Origin: Trinickia dabaoshanensis
GTDB lineage: Bacteria; Pseudomonadota; Gammaproteobacteria; Burkholderiales; Burkholderiaceae
Length of the DNA: 64,000 bases
Reading direction: 5' to 3'
Assembly (NCBI RefSeq): GCF_002879885.1
Contig: NZ_PNYA01000024.1
Coordinates: 1 to 64,000, forward strand
Shown here: positions 23,687-33,291 of the stretch, one piece after another
Position numbering within the stretch: the stretch's first letter is position 1
Layout of the letters: every line of letters begins with the position of its first letter
The notes under the pieces: model-generated
Told to the model about the DNA's origin: nothing
What the model saw: the letters and a program-made list of their open reading frames with translations, nothing else
Databases searched by the model: none
Program-made: the position numbers and the translations under genes

Positions 23687-26365
23687 CTATGCGGCGGTGC
23701 TTTGCGAGCGGCGCGTGAGCGTATCCATGAGGCTCAGCAGCCGTGCCGGATCGAGCGGCTTGACGAAGTGATGATGGAAGCCCGCCGCGCGGCTGCGTTG
23801 GCGGTCGGCGTCTTGCCCGTACCCCGTCAAAGCGACGAACAAGCAGTCTCGGCTCGCATGCTGCGCGCGCAGCCGGCGCACGAGTTCGTAGCCGTCCATG
23901 CCGGGCAAGCCGATATCGATGACCGCGATGTCGGGGTCGAACGAGGCCATGAGCTCCAAGGCCGACGCCGGATCGTAGACGGCCTCGACGTCATGCCCGC
24001 ACTCCTTGAGCAACTCCGCGAGCGCCTGCACGCCGTCCACGTTGTCGTCCACGAGCAATGCGCGCCGTGCGCGTATGCTCGCGCGCGCGGTTCGGTGCGG
24101 TCCCGGCTCGGCACTCCGGCCCTCGAGATGAGCCTGGCTGCCGCCGAACGCGAGCGCTGCGAGTGCGTCCTGCGGCCCCCGAACGGTGGCCTCGGCGCTG
24201 GCGCGACGCCCTCCCGGGACGCGAATCGCGAACGTGCTGCCGCGCCCCGGCCCTGCGCTCGTTGCGCTCACGGTGCCGCCGTGCATTTCCACGAGATTCT
24301 TCACGAGCGCCAAGCCGATACCGAGCCCGCCTTCGGCCCGATCGAGGTTGCGCTTGCCTTGGAAGAACAAATCGAACACACGCGGCAATACGTCGGGGGC
24401 CAGCCCCACGCCATCGTCGCGCACGCTGACACGTATCATGCCGCCGCGCTCGTGCGCGGCCACGACTTCGATATGGCCGCCCGGCGCCGTATAACGCGCC
24501 GCGTTCGTCAGCAAATTGGACACGACTTGAGCCAGCCGCGTCGCGTCGGCGTTCCACACGAGATCGTGTTCGACGTCGAGCGTGAGCCGATGCCCGCGCC
24601 GCTCGATGAGAAAGCTCGCCATCTCGACGGCGTTCGTCAATACGTCGGCTACGCGCACGGTCTGCTTCTTGAGCTCGATCTTGCCGCGCGTGATACGCGA
24701 GATGTCGAGCAAGTCGTCGACGAGCCGCACGAGGTGATCGACTTGCCGAGCGATGATGTTTTGCTCGCGCAACGTGCCGCCTTCGGGGCGCATGCGCATC
24801 AATCGCAACGCGGTGACGATCGGCGACAAGGGATTGCGAAGTTCGTGGCCGAGCATCGCGAGAAATTCGTCTTTGGCACGACTCGCCTCGCGCAACTCGG
24901 CGACGAGCCGTTCGCGTTCCGCATGCGATTTTTCGAAGCGGGCTCGCGTGCGCACCTGCTCGGTCACTTCCACGGCGACGGCGATGACGCCTTGCACGGA
25001 CGTCCCATCCAGGCGCAGCGGTTCGAAGTGGAACGTGAAGTAGCGCGGCTCGAACGCACCGTCCGGCCGGGTCATGTCGATGCGGAAGTCTTCGCGCACG
25101 ACCGGCTCGCCGCGCAGGAACACGGAATCGAGCAGCGCACCGATCTCCTCGCCATGCTGGCTATCGGGGAAGACCTCGGCGTAGCGGCGCCCCGTCAATT
25201 CGGCATAGCCCGCCAGTTCGCGAAAGCGCCTGTTCGCGAGTTCGAACACATGCGCCGGCCCGCTGAGCAGCGCCGCCGCCACGGGCGCATTCATGAATAG
25301 CGCATCGCGCTGGCGCTCGGCCGTCTGCCGTTGGATGCGATCGCTCGCGTCGCGCGTGAATCCGCGCGTGTAAAGCAGCTTGCCCTGGTCGAACATGGAG
25401 TTGGCATGCAGCAGCACGTGCTTGACGCTGCCGTCGCGGCAGCGCAGGCGCACGAGCTCGTCGCGTATCGTCTCGCCCGCGGCGAGCTTTTGGAAGATGG
25501 CATCGGCCACCGGCCGCTCGACGTAGAACTCCGAGACAGGGTGCCCGACGTACTCGTCGTAGTCGTAGCCGAGCAGATCGAGTTCCGCCGAGTTCGCCCA
25601 GACGATCGTGCCGTCGCCCGCGATCCGATGCAGTCCCTCGGCCGCGTTTTCGACGAAATCGGCCAGTTCGCGCTCGCGCTGCACGAGCGCCGCCTCCGCC
25701 CGGGCGCGGCGCTCCACCTCACGCTCGAGTGCCATCGCCTTTTGCTGCCACAGCGCCACGAGCTTGTGCGCTTCGGTGTCGTCAGAACGGGTCAATACCT
25801 CGCTCGGCAGCACATGCGTATGCGCCGCGCATACGTGCTCGAACATCGCACTGTGCTCGGCGCTCGAGAAGAGCGCCTGCGAATAGGCGCAAAACAGCGA
25901 AAACGCATACCGGCGCGCAAGGTCGTTCCATAACGCCTCCACGTGCAATGCCGCCTCGTATTCGCCGCGCTCGCAAAGCAGCCCCACCATCTCGCCGAAT
26001 GCGTGCACGGGAGCGCCACCCGGTATCGCCACCCTCGCCATCAATGCACCGACCGAGGACAGAAATTGCGCCTCGTCGGGCCATCCATCGACCATGAAAC
26101 GCGCCAGCGTCTGCTCGGCGTCGAGCGTGACGAGCCGGCTCGTAGTTCCGGTGTCCATGCCGGCCGCGCAGCCGAAACCGCGTCGTTTCGAGGCGAGCGC
26201 CGCGAGGTGCGCCGGGGTGGCGATCACGACCGCATGCCCGCCCGAGCGCAGCGCACGCTCGGCAAAATCGGCGACTTCGTCGACCAGCAACGACTCCGCT
26301 TCGTAAAAGCGGACAAAGTGACCGTTCGCGTGGCCGTGCGTAAAGGGATGTCCGGCTACCGCCAT
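23687..26365 (-). CDS. Hybrid sensor histidine kinase: MEDS-PAS-PAS-HisKA-HATPase-REC
   Basis: 892 residues from ATG 26365 (TAGGAA upstream); an earlier frame start at 26500 lacks a site. Residues about 10-170 look like a MEDS (DcmR-type) sensory domain (HFVRFYEAESLLVDEVADF). Two PAS domains follow, the first with FVENAAEGLHRIAGDGTIVW. HisKA has the phospho-acceptor in FLAMLGHELRNPLSP (His near 506). HATPase shows NLLTNAARYT, DDGVGLAPD and GGLGIGLAL. The C-terminal receiver has the aspartate in IAVIDIGLPGMDGYE (near 813). No membrane helix: cytoplasmic. No output regulator is adjacent, so phosphate must pass to a protein coded elsewhere. Confidence 0.9.
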   Translation of the reverse strand: MAVAGHPFTHGHANGHFVRFYEAESLLVDEVADFAERALRSGGHAVVIATPAHLAALASKRRGFGCAAGMDTGTTSRLVTLDAEQTLARFMVDGWPDEAQFLSSVGALMARVAIPGGAPVHAFGEMVGLLCERGEYEAALHVEALWNDLARRYAFSLFCAYSQALFSSAEHSAMFEHVCAAHTHVLPSEVLTRSDDTEAHKLVALWQQKAMALEREVERRARAEAALVQRERELADFVENAAEGLHRIAGDGTIVWANSAELDLLGYDYDEYVGHPVSEFYVERPVADAIFQKLAAGETIRDELVRLRCRDGSVKHVLLHANSMFDQGKLLYTRGFTRDASDRIQRQTAERQRDALFMNAPVAAALLSGPAHVFELANRRFRELAGYAELTGRRYAEVFPDSQHGEEIGALLDSVFLRGEPVVREDFRIDMTRPDGAFEPRYFTFHFEPLRLDGTSVQGVIAVAVEVTEQVRTRARFEKSHAERERLVAELREASRAKDEFLAMLGHELRNPLSPIVTALRLMRMRPEGGTLREQNIIARQVDHLVRLVDDLLDISRITRGKIELKKQTVRVADVLTNAVEMASFLIERRGHRLTLDVEHDLVWNADATRLAQVVSNLLTNAARYTAPGGHIEVVAAHERGGMIRVSVRDDGVGLAPDVLPRVFDLFFQGKRNLDRAEGGLGIGLALVKNLVEMHGGTVSATSAGPGRGSTFAIRVPGGRRASAEATVRGPQDALAALAFGGSQAHLEGRSAEPGPHRTARASIRARRALLVDDNVDGVQALAELLKECGHDVEAVYDPASALELMASFDPDIAVIDIGLPGMDGYELVRRLRAQHASRDCLFVALTGYGQDADRQRSRAAGFHHHFVKPLDPARLLSLMDTLTRRSQSTAA

Positions 26366-26553
26366 ATCGCAATTCCTAGCGGCACCGCGGCCGCGCGTTC
26401 GGGGAACGGATTCCCGCCCGGGTAAGAGGGAAGACAGGTCGTCCGATGATAGGTCGGAGGAGCGGCCCCCACGTTCGCGAGCAGCAAGCATCGGACCCAC
26501 GGAAGCCCAATTGCCCCAATTGCCGGAAAAATCCGCCCACGGCGCGTTTCACC

Positions 26554-27132
26554 TTACTGCCGCTCAGCCAGCGTCGCGGCGATCCGATCGGCTAATCGTC
26601 CCAGGACGCGGCTCATGGCGTCGGCGATATCGGGCGAACTCGCGGAGCGCATCGGCTCGCTGAGCGAGACGTCTTGCGTCATCACCGCCGCCGACGCATC
26701 GCCGTCGGTCAACGACCAACTGCCCTCGAAGGTCATCCGGCCATCCGTGTTCGCTCGCAGATCGAGCACGGTCACGACGATCCCGCGCGAACCCGCCGGC
26801 GCGGGAGCGCCGGGCAGCACGAACGCGCCGGGCGGCAGCCGCGCGAGCAAATCCTGCGCGAGCGTGCGCCGGATCATCGGCGCGAGCGGCGCGCCCCAAT
26901 GGTCGGTCTCCCGCACGGCCATGCGGTAGCGGGCATCGTGCTCGACGATTTCGGGCCGGTCGAGCGAATCGGGCAGGCGCACCGCGCCCAATTGCACCGG
27001 CGCCATGCGGCCGGTGACGAGCGGCGCCGTGGGCGGCACGGCGTCGAGCGAGTAGTAATGTGTCGGCGGACTATGGCCGCACCCCATCAATGCAAGCGCG
27101 CACACGAGTCCCCACTTCGTTCTCGGCTTCAT
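26554..27132 (-). CDS. pqiC: PqiC-like outer-membrane lipoprotein
   Basis: 192 residues with a lipoprotein signal ending LALMGC (Cys 18), followed by HYYSLD, the standard opening of PqiC / ABC-type transport auxiliary lipoproteins. The core segment VQLGAVRLPDSLDRPEIV is typical. PqiC sits in the outer membrane and contacts the PqiB tube that carries lipids across the periplasm. It overlaps pqiB by ATGA, so pqiA-pqiB-pqiC form one operon. Confidence 0.88.
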   Translation of the reverse strand: MKPRTKWGLVCALALMGCGHSPPTHYYSLDAVPPTAPLVTGRMAPVQLGAVRLPDSLDRPEIVEHDARYRMAVRETDHWGAPLAPMIRRTLAQDLLARLPPGAFVLPGAPAPAGSRGIVVTVLDLRANTDGRMTFEGSWSLTDGDASAAVMTQDVSLSEPMRSASSPDIADAMSRVLGRLADRIAATLAERQ

Positions 27133-28439
27133 TGCCCTGATCCTCCCTTGCCCCGCACGAGCGCCTCGGGATGACGGTCGAGATAGTCGGCGAGCGCGCG
27201 CACCGAGCGCGCCATACCCGTCAGTTCGCGCAATGCCTCGGGCAGGTCGTTTTGGCGCATCGGATCGCCGCCGATCGTGCGATTCGCGGCCGCAACGGCG
27301 CTATCCGCCTCACGCGCCGTCTGGCGCAACTGCGTGACGAGCGGGCCGATCTGCGGCGATACCTCGCTCAACGTGCGATCGACCTGTGCCACGGACCGGT
27401 CCAGGTGGTCGAGGCTATCGGCGATCCGCGGCGAGGACGACAACGCCCGGATTCGCCCGGCGATCCGGCGGATGTCGTCGCCCGTCTGCGCGATCGGCAA
27501 TGCGTCGATCTTGGTCATGACGCGATCGGCCTTCGACATGATGTCGCCGGCTTGCGCGATGATTGCGTCGATATCGCCCGACGGCATGCTCGGAATCTGC
27601 GTTTGGCCGTCGCGAACGGCCAGCGTCGCACTCGGGGCGCCGGACACGAAATCGAGCGTGACGACGCGTGAGCCGACGAGCGGCGGATCTTGGCTCAAGC
27701 GGGCTCGCATCCCGGTTGCGATCAGATGGCGCAGCATGTCGTCCACGGCCCCGCGCCAATTGCCTGCCGGCGGCTTCACGTTGTCGGCCAGCCCGAGCTT
27801 CGTTGCATCGAGTTCGATTTGAACGGGCGTGTCGAGCGTGCCGGTGCGCGCGTCGTAATGCAGCGAGACATCGGTGACCTCACCGACGCGAAACCCGCGC
27901 AGCCGCACCGGCGCGCCCGCATCGAGCTGCCCCACCGCGCCCGAAAAGCGGATCACGTATTTCACGGCGGCCGCGCTGAGCGCGTAGCGGCGGTCGCTAC
28001 CGTCGAAATGCCGGATGCTGGCACCCGGCCCCGGCTGCATAACGATTTCCGGTCCGCCGATCAACGCCTTCGCCGAAGACGGATCGCTGAAATCGAAGTG
28101 CGCGCCTTCCACCCAAAAACGCGTGCCCGAGCGCAGATAGGGTTGGGCGCTGCGGCGTATCTCCGCAGTCACGTCGACATGGCGGCCGTCGGGATCGAGC
28201 GCAACGCCCCGCACTTCGCCGACCTTCACGCCGTGCAGCGAAATTTCCGTATCGTCGGCCTTCATGCCGTACGCGTTGTCGAACACGATCGTGATGCTTT
28301 CTCCGCCTCGCACGAGTGCGCGAATCCCGAGCCAAGACGCCACGCCGATCGCCGCGATCGGAATCGCCCAGATCCAGCCGGGCCATCGCGTGCGCCGCAA
28401 ATCGGCCGCTTCGGTGCGTTGTTCCACGGGCTCCGTCAC
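27129..28439 (-). CDS. pqiB: PqiB, MCE-domain lipid-transport protein
   Basis: 436 residues, starting at a GTG that overlaps the pqiA stop (GTGA). A single membrane helix (WIWAIPIAAIGVASWLGIRAL) anchors it in the inner membrane. MCE/MlaD repeats follow: ITIVFDNAYGMKADDTEIS, VKYVIRFSGAVGQLDAGAPV and LVGSRVVTLDFVSGAP. The C-terminal third is a long coiled-coil needle (IMSKADRVMTKIDAL, SLDHLDRSVAQVDRTL). It is shorter than E. coli PqiB (546), and I count three MCE-like segments. Confidence 0.9.
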   Translation of the reverse strand: MTEPVEQRTEAADLRRTRWPGWIWAIPIAAIGVASWLGIRALVRGGESITIVFDNAYGMKADDTEISLHGVKVGEVRGVALDPDGRHVDVTAEIRRSAQPYLRSGTRFWVEGAHFDFSDPSSAKALIGGPEIVMQPGPGASIRHFDGSDRRYALSAAAVKYVIRFSGAVGQLDAGAPVRLRGFRVGEVTDVSLHYDARTGTLDTPVQIELDATKLGLADNVKPPAGNWRGAVDDMLRHLIATGMRARLSQDPPLVGSRVVTLDFVSGAPSATLAVRDGQTQIPSMPSGDIDAIIAQAGDIMSKADRVMTKIDALPIAQTGDDIRRIAGRIRALSSSPRIADSLDHLDRSVAQVDRTLSEVSPQIGPLVTQLRQTAREADSAVAAANRTIGGDPMRQNDLPEALRELTGMARSVRALADYLDRHPEALVRGKGGSGQ

Positions 28440-29641
28440 GTGCGCCTCGCTTGCGCCGCGTCCCACATCAGGCGGGGATCGAAGGCGCGGGAAGCCGCCA
28501 TGGTCAGCACGACCACCAGCGCGAACGCGGTGGCGCCGTCGGCCGGGCGCGCATCGGCCAGACCGTCGAAACGAATCAACGGAACGAATGCGGCTATCGT
28601 GAAGACGTCCACGTTCGACCAGCGGCCCAATTCGTCGATGAGCCGGTATAAGAAGGTTTTCGTCCGCAAATGGCGGCCGGAGCGGCGTAGGACCGATGCG
28701 ATGAACCATGCCATGCCCGCCAGCTTCATGAACGGAATCGCGATGCTCGTACAGAAAATCAGGATGCCGAGCGGCCATAACCCCGCCGAGAACAGTTCCG
28801 AGACGCCGTCGATGATCCGATGAGAGACGTCATGGCCGAGTTGGTGAGACACCGTCATCGGATACAAATTGGCCGGAAAGGCGAGCACGAACGCGGCCAC
28901 GCTGAGCGCCGCCGCCCGCGCAACGGCATCGGGCTTGCGCTTGCGCAGTTTCAGGCCGCATCGGGGACAGGGCCGTCCCGCCTGCGCGACGTTCGCCACC
29001 AAGTCGCAGGCCGTGCACGAGAGGACGCGCTCGCCCGATCTCAATCTGCGCTCGGGCGAGATCGCTCGCCAGACCGTACGACGGTCGAGCGTCGCCCGTG
29101 TAAGCATCGACATGAAGGCGGCCGCGATGAAGCAATAGCCGCCCGCATCGATCGAGCCCGTCAATTCCTGCGTCACGCGCGTGTAGCCCACGAAGCAACC
29201 GATCAGATAGACGTCGGGCATGGCCCAAGCATCGAGCCAAAGCGCCCATCGATAGCACCGGCCGAGCCACCGCGGACGCCAGCCGCACAACACGGCCGCG
29301 AGCACGAGCGAAAGCCCCGAAAAGCGTGCGAGCGGCAAGACGATGCCGGTCAAGCCGAGGATCACGGCCAAGAGCTCGAAATGCTCGCGCCACATGACGA
29401 CGATGCCCGAACCGAGTTCGGCCGATCGCTCGGCGCCGAGCATGTGAACCGTCATCAGCGGCGAGAGATTGCCGGGCAGCAGCAACACGAAAGTCGTCAG
29501 CGAGCAAGCGAGCGCGGCCGCGACCGAACGGCCGCTCGCGCGCTCGAGCGGATAGTGGCAGACGCGGCAACGCGCGAGCGTGCGCCCCGCCAGCACGGAG
29601 GTATCCGCGAGCGCGCCGCATTCGGGACAACCGATCGTCAT
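28436..29641 (-). CDS. pqiA: PqiA, polytopic membrane component of the Pqi system
   Basis: 401 residues with two PqiA half-domains. Each begins with a zinc-ribbon-like cysteine set: CPECG and CRVCHYPL at the N-terminus, CTACD and CPRCGLKLRKRK near the middle. Each half has about four membrane helices and the signature PGNLSPLMTV or PANLYPMTVS. It lies in the inner membrane and is thought to feed lipids to PqiB. It is the first gene of the operon; 293 bases separate it from the divergent CoA-transferase genes. Confidence 0.92.
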   Translation of the reverse strand: MTIGCPECGALADTSVLAGRTLARCRVCHYPLERASGRSVAAALACSLTTFVLLLPGNLSPLMTVHMLGAERSAELGSGIVVMWREHFELLAVILGLTGIVLPLARFSGLSLVLAAVLCGWRPRWLGRCYRWALWLDAWAMPDVYLIGCFVGYTRVTQELTGSIDAGGYCFIAAAFMSMLTRATLDRRTVWRAISPERRLRSGERVLSCTACDLVANVAQAGRPCPRCGLKLRKRKPDAVARAAALSVAAFVLAFPANLYPMTVSHQLGHDVSHRIIDGVSELFSAGLWPLGILIFCTSIAIPFMKLAGMAWFIASVLRRSGRHLRTKTFLYRLIDELGRWSNVDVFTIAAFVPLIRFDGLADARPADGATAFALVVVLTMAASRAFDPRLMWDAAQARRT

Positions 29642-29934
29642 GCCGCCTCGCGCGCCGAGCGGCGCCGCGCCAGGGTGAACCCAAGGAACCAGTGAATCGT
29701 CATGCAGCCTGCCTCGTCAGTGCGTGCTACCCAATAAACAGGGACAAACGGACAAAAGGCGGTGAGCACGTTGCGTTCCCGGCTCGGCCCGGCAACTGTC
29801 ATCCAGAAGACAACCTGCGCGCGCGGGTCGTCCTACACTGCCCCGCAGCCGTTCGCCAGGCAGAACCCGGCAGACGGCGATCGGCGCCGCGTGCGGAGCG
29901 TTGCGCGCACAAGCAGGAAAAGACGGAGACAACG

Positions 29935-30711
29935 ATGCGATACCCGAACAAAGTCAAAACGATCGACGAGGCGCTGCAGCCGCTGCGCTCGGGCATGCGT
30001 CTCATGCTCGGCGAGTTCGTCGGCGCCGGCGAAGCCGCCTGCTGCATCGAGGCCCTGCTCGCGAGCGGAATCGGCGAACTGACGCTCATCGCCAATACGC
30101 CGGGGCTGCGCGGCGGCTTTTTGAAAGCCCGGCTGTTCACCTCCGGGCAGTTGGCGGAGTTCATCGGCACGCACGTCGGCACGACCGACGAATCGACTTC
30201 GGCTTACTTGACCGATGCCGTGCGCGTCGCCGAATTCTTTCCGATGGGAACGTGGGCCGAGAAAGTCCGCGCGGGGGCGATGGGCCTCGGCGGCGTGCTG
30301 ATCCCGGTCGGCATCGGCATCCTCGACCAGCCCGGGGTTTTTCCGGCACGGGGCGCGCCCAAGGAGAAACTCGGGCTCGACGGCCGCGAGTTCTTCGTCG
30401 AGCGCCCCCTGACGGCCGACGTCTCGATCATCAAAGGCTGGCGCGCCGATACGTTCGGTAACGTGGAGTTTCGCGGCACGTCCCTGCAAAATCAGCGCGA
30501 CATCGCGATGGCCGGCCGCTACACGATCGTCGAAGTCAACGAGATCGTCGAGGTCGGCGCCATCGCACCGGAGCGCGTCGGCTGCCCGGGCGTATTCGTC
30601 GATGCCGTCGTGCAAGGTCTTACCCTCGACGCTCAGCACGCCCTGTACAAAGCGCAATGGGCCAAGCTGGGCCGTCTACCGCGAGACGAGCGCGCCGCGC
30701 AGCCCGCCTGA
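29935..30711 (+). CDS. 3-oxoacid/acetate CoA-transferase, subunit A
   Basis: 258 residues from ATG 29935 (GGAG upstream); the frame is open further left but without homology. It has the family-I alpha-subunit pattern: LMLGEFVGAGEAACCIEALL near the start, NTPGLRGGFLKARLF, GTLAEKVRAGAMGLGG-like GTWAEKVRAGAMGLGG, and GNVEFRGTSLQNQRDIAMAG. With subunit B it moves CoA from one short acyl chain to another, as in acetoacetate or short-chain acid breakdown. The exact substrate cannot be read from sequence. Confidence 0.9.
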   Translation: MRYPNKVKTIDEALQPLRSGMRLMLGEFVGAGEAACCIEALLASGIGELTLIANTPGLRGGFLKARLFTSGQLAEFIGTHVGTTDESTSAYLTDAVRVAEFFPMGTWAEKVRAGAMGLGGVLIPVGIGILDQPGVFPARGAPKEKLGLDGREFFVERPLTADVSIIKGWRADTFGNVEFRGTSLQNQRDIAMAGRYTIVEVNEIVEVGAIAPERVGCPGVFVDAVVQGLTLDAQHALYKAQWAKLGRLPRDERAAQPA

Positions 30712-30792
30712 GCGCTCGTCCCCGCCGCCGTCTTTGAGCAGCGCAGCGCGCCGACGAGCGCGAGCGCATCCAACGCTTTCGAGGAGACCCAC

Positions 30793-31473
30793 ATGCTGAG
30801 CCCCGCTTCCCTCGCCGCCCCGAAACATCGCATCGCCGCCCGCTGCGCGCAGGAACTGCATGCCGGCGAAGTCGTCAATCTCGGCCTCGGCATCCCGACG
30901 CTGACCGCGCATTACCTCGATGCCGACGCGGGCGTCATCCTCCACACCGAAAACGGCGCCTTCGGCTTCGCGGGGGCGCTCAGGCTCGCCGACATCGATA
31001 GCGACGCGACGAACGCCGGCACCGAGCCGATCGTGCTACCGCCGGGCGCCGCGCTGATGGATTTGGCCACCTCGCTCGGCGCGATGCGCAACGGCTATCT
31101 CGACGTGACGATCCTCGGCGCGCTGCAAGTCGACGCGCTCGGCAATCTCGCCAATTGGGCCTGCGAACGCGACGGCAAATGGTGGCCCGGCATCGGCGGC
31201 GCGATGGACCTGTGCCACGGCACCCCCAAGGTCATCGCGGCCCTCTCGCATACCGACAAACACGGCCGCTCGAAGATCTTGCCGCGCTGTACGTTGCCGC
31301 TTACCGGGCGCGGCTGCGTCAAGATCATCGTGACGGAGCACGCGGTGTTCGACGTCGCCGAAAGCGGACTCACCCTGCGCGAAATCATTTCGCATGCGAC
31401 ACTCGACGACGTGCGCGCGATGACGGCCGCGCCGTTCGCCGTGTCGCGCGAGTTGCGCACCCTGGCGGCTTGA
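30793..31473 (+). CDS. 3-oxoacid/acetate CoA-transferase, subunit B
   Basis: 226 residues. The catalytic glutamate lies in LHTENGAFGFAG, the family's (S/T)ENG motif. VNLGLGIPTLTAHYLDA and YLDVTILGALQVDALGNLANW are the normal beta-subunit segments. GAGGAGA-type site 8 bases before the ATG. It follows subunit A by 81 bases. The pair is followed by a DsbA-like isomerase and a Crp/Fnr regulator, likely one transcription unit for an organic-acid or aromatic catabolic step. Confidence 0.9.
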   Translation: MLSPASLAAPKHRIAARCAQELHAGEVVNLGLGIPTLTAHYLDADAGVILHTENGAFGFAGALRLADIDSDATNAGTEPIVLPPGAALMDLATSLGAMRNGYLDVTILGALQVDALGNLANWACERDGKWWPGIGGAMDLCHGTPKVIAALSHTDKHGRSKILPRCTLPLTGRGCVKIIVTEHAVFDVAESGLTLREIISHATLDDVRAMTAAPFAVSRELRTLAA

Positions 31474-31519
31474 TCGTCATCGATCGACCGGCACCTACCG
31501 CTTCGAGAGGAATTCATCG

Positions 31520-32248
31520 ATGTCTACTCCAGCCGTCGGGCGCAACGCCGAATGGTTCTTCGATTTCGTGTCGCCGTTCGCATATCTGCAACTCGAGCAA
31601 TTCGACACGCTGCCCGCAACACTTGTGATCGAGCCGACGCCGATCGTGCTCGGCGCGCTGCTGGCTCACTGGGGGCAAAAAGGCCCGGCCGAAATCGCGG
31701 CCAAGCGCGTGTTCACTTATCGGCACGCGCTGTATCGTGCGCAACGGCTCGGCATCGCATACCGCATGCCGGACGCCCACCCGTTCAATCCGATCAAAGC
31801 ACTGCGGCTCGCGATCGCGATGGGCGGCACGCTCGACGTCATCCGCCGCATCTTCCGCCACATCTGGCGCGACGGGCACGACGTGGCCTCGCCCGAGGGA
31901 TTCGCCGCGTTGTGCGAGGCGATGCGGTTTCCGCAAGGCGTGCATGCCGTCGAAGACCCCGCCGTGAAGGAAGCGCTCAGGCGCAATACCGAACGGGCCA
32001 TCTCGCTGGAGGTATTCGGGGTGCCCACCTTCGCGCTCGACGGCGAGCTGTTCTGGGGAGAGGATGCGACCGCGCTGTTCGTCGAGTGCGTCCGATCGAA
32101 TGCGTGGCTCGATTCGCCCGAGGTGCGGCGCGTGAGCGCGTTACCCGTCGGTGTGCAGCGGGGCGTGGCGCCCGCGCCCGTCGCGCAGGCCGGCGTTGCG
32201 GCGAATCGCCCCGGCACGTCCGCCGCGGTGCCGGGCGCGAGCCGATGA
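31520..32248 (+). CDS. 2-hydroxychromene-2-carboxylate isomerase-like (DsbA/GST-kappa family)
   Basis: 242 residues. WFFDFVSPFAYLQLEQF is the kappa-class opening with the glutathione-activating serine in VSPFAY; no CxxC disulfide motif is present. GVPTFALDGELFWGED near the end is the conserved cis-proline region. HCCA isomerases act in naphthalene-type aromatic breakdown, though many relatives have other substrates. The last 25 residues are low-complexity alanine/proline. Its stop overlaps the next gene by ATGA. Confidence 0.82.
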   Translation: MSTPAVGRNAEWFFDFVSPFAYLQLEQFDTLPATLVIEPTPIVLGALLAHWGQKGPAEIAAKRVFTYRHALYRAQRLGIAYRMPDAHPFNPIKALRLAIAMGGTLDVIRRIFRHIWRDGHDVASPEGFAALCEAMRFPQGVHAVEDPAVKEALRRNTERAISLEVFGVPTFALDGELFWGEDATALFVECVRSNAWLDSPEVRRVSALPVGVQRGVAPAPVAQAGVAANRPGTSAAVPGASR

Positions 32249-32952
32249 CGACATACGGCGCCGACGACGGCCGCCCAGGCATCGGCCGCGCCCGGCTCGC
32301 GCACATCGCGGCCTGGTCGATCGATTTGCCCGACGACGAAGCCGAGCGGGCATGTGCCGGCATCGTCGAGAAGACGTTCGCGCGTGGGACCTGCATCTGC
32401 CCCAAGAACACGGTGCTCGAAAGCTGGACCGGCGTCGTCGCCGGTCTCGTCAAGGTCGGCACCGTCTCGCGCGAGGGCCGCAACGTCACCTTCACCGGCG
32501 TACCGGCCGGCGGCTGGTTCGGCGAAGGCACGGTGCTGAAGAACGAACCGCGACGCTACGACATCGTCGCGCTACGCAACACGCGCATGGCCTTCATGGA
32601 CCGCGCAACGTTCATGTGGCTCGTCGAGCACAGCGTCGTCTTCAATCGCTTTCTCGTGCGTCAATTGAACGAGCGCCTCGGTCATTTCATGGCGCTGCTC
32701 GAATACGACCGCATGCTCGATGCGACCCCGCGCCTCGCACGCTGCATCGCGTCGCTGTTCAATCCCGTGCTCTACCCGGGCGGCGGCGACCATTTGGAAA
32801 TCAATCAGGAAGAGTTGGGCCTGCTTTCCGGCATCACGCGCCAAGTCGCGAATCAAGCGCTCAAGACGCTACAGCGCGACGGCGTCGTGCGGCTCGAGTA
32901 CGGCGGCATCACCGTCGTCGATTTGGAACGCCTGCGCAACTACGGCGCCTAA
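32245..32952 (+). CDS. Crp/Fnr-family transcriptional regulator
   Basis: 235 residues. An N-terminal cyclic-nucleotide-like beta-roll (SWTGVVAGLVKVGTVSREGR, AGGWFGEGTVL) is followed by a dimer helix and a winged helix-turn-helix (INQEELGLLSGITRQVANQAL). No Fnr-type cysteine cluster at the N-terminus. Translational overlap with the isomerase suggests it controls this operon in response to an effector. A gene for a global regulator at the end of a catabolic operon is a local-control pattern. Confidence 0.85.
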   Translation: MTTYGADDGRPGIGRARLAHIAAWSIDLPDDEAERACAGIVEKTFARGTCICPKNTVLESWTGVVAGLVKVGTVSREGRNVTFTGVPAGGWFGEGTVLKNEPRRYDIVALRNTRMAFMDRATFMWLVEHSVVFNRFLVRQLNERLGHFMALLEYDRMLDATPRLARCIASLFNPVLYPGGGDHLEINQEELGLLSGITRQVANQALKTLQRDGVVRLEYGGITVVDLERLRNYGA

Positions 32953-32973
32953 GCGCCGCACTCGCCACCGCCC

Positions 32974-33207
32974 TCAATCGAGGACCCAATGGCCGCGGAC
33001 CCACTCCCAACGATCGTGGCGCCAGGCGTAGTGGCCTCTGACCCAGTGATAGCCCGGCGCGGGCGCCACCGGCACGACCTCGACGAGCGGCGCGGGCTGC
33101 GGCGGACGCGCGGGTTCGACGACGCATGCCGCGAGCGATACGGCGGCGGCCGGGAGGGCCAACGCCAGCCATGCACGCCGGCGCGAAAACTTGAAACGGA
33201 TCGTCAT
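32974..33207 (-). CDS. Small lipoprotein with tryptophan-rich YXWGXW-like repeat
   Basis: 77 residues with a signal ending VSLAAC (Cys 28). The mature part has a proline-rich spacer (PPQPAPLVEVVPVAPAPG) and then YHWVRGHYAWRHDRWEWVRG, the short aromatic repeat found in small envelope lipoproteins of Burkholderia and relatives. Function unknown. It lies convergent to the Crp/Fnr gene. Confidence 0.8.
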   Translation of the reverse strand: MTIRFKFSRRRAWLALALPAAAVSLAACVVEPARPPQPAPLVEVVPVAPAPGYHWVRGHYAWRHDRWEWVRGHWVLD

Positions 33208-33291
33208 CTAAAGCATCTCCAAACGCGCGAAGCCGCGCGGGTACAGCGGGTTGAAAAAGCGGGTTGAAAAATCGAATGCCATCGCCGGCGG

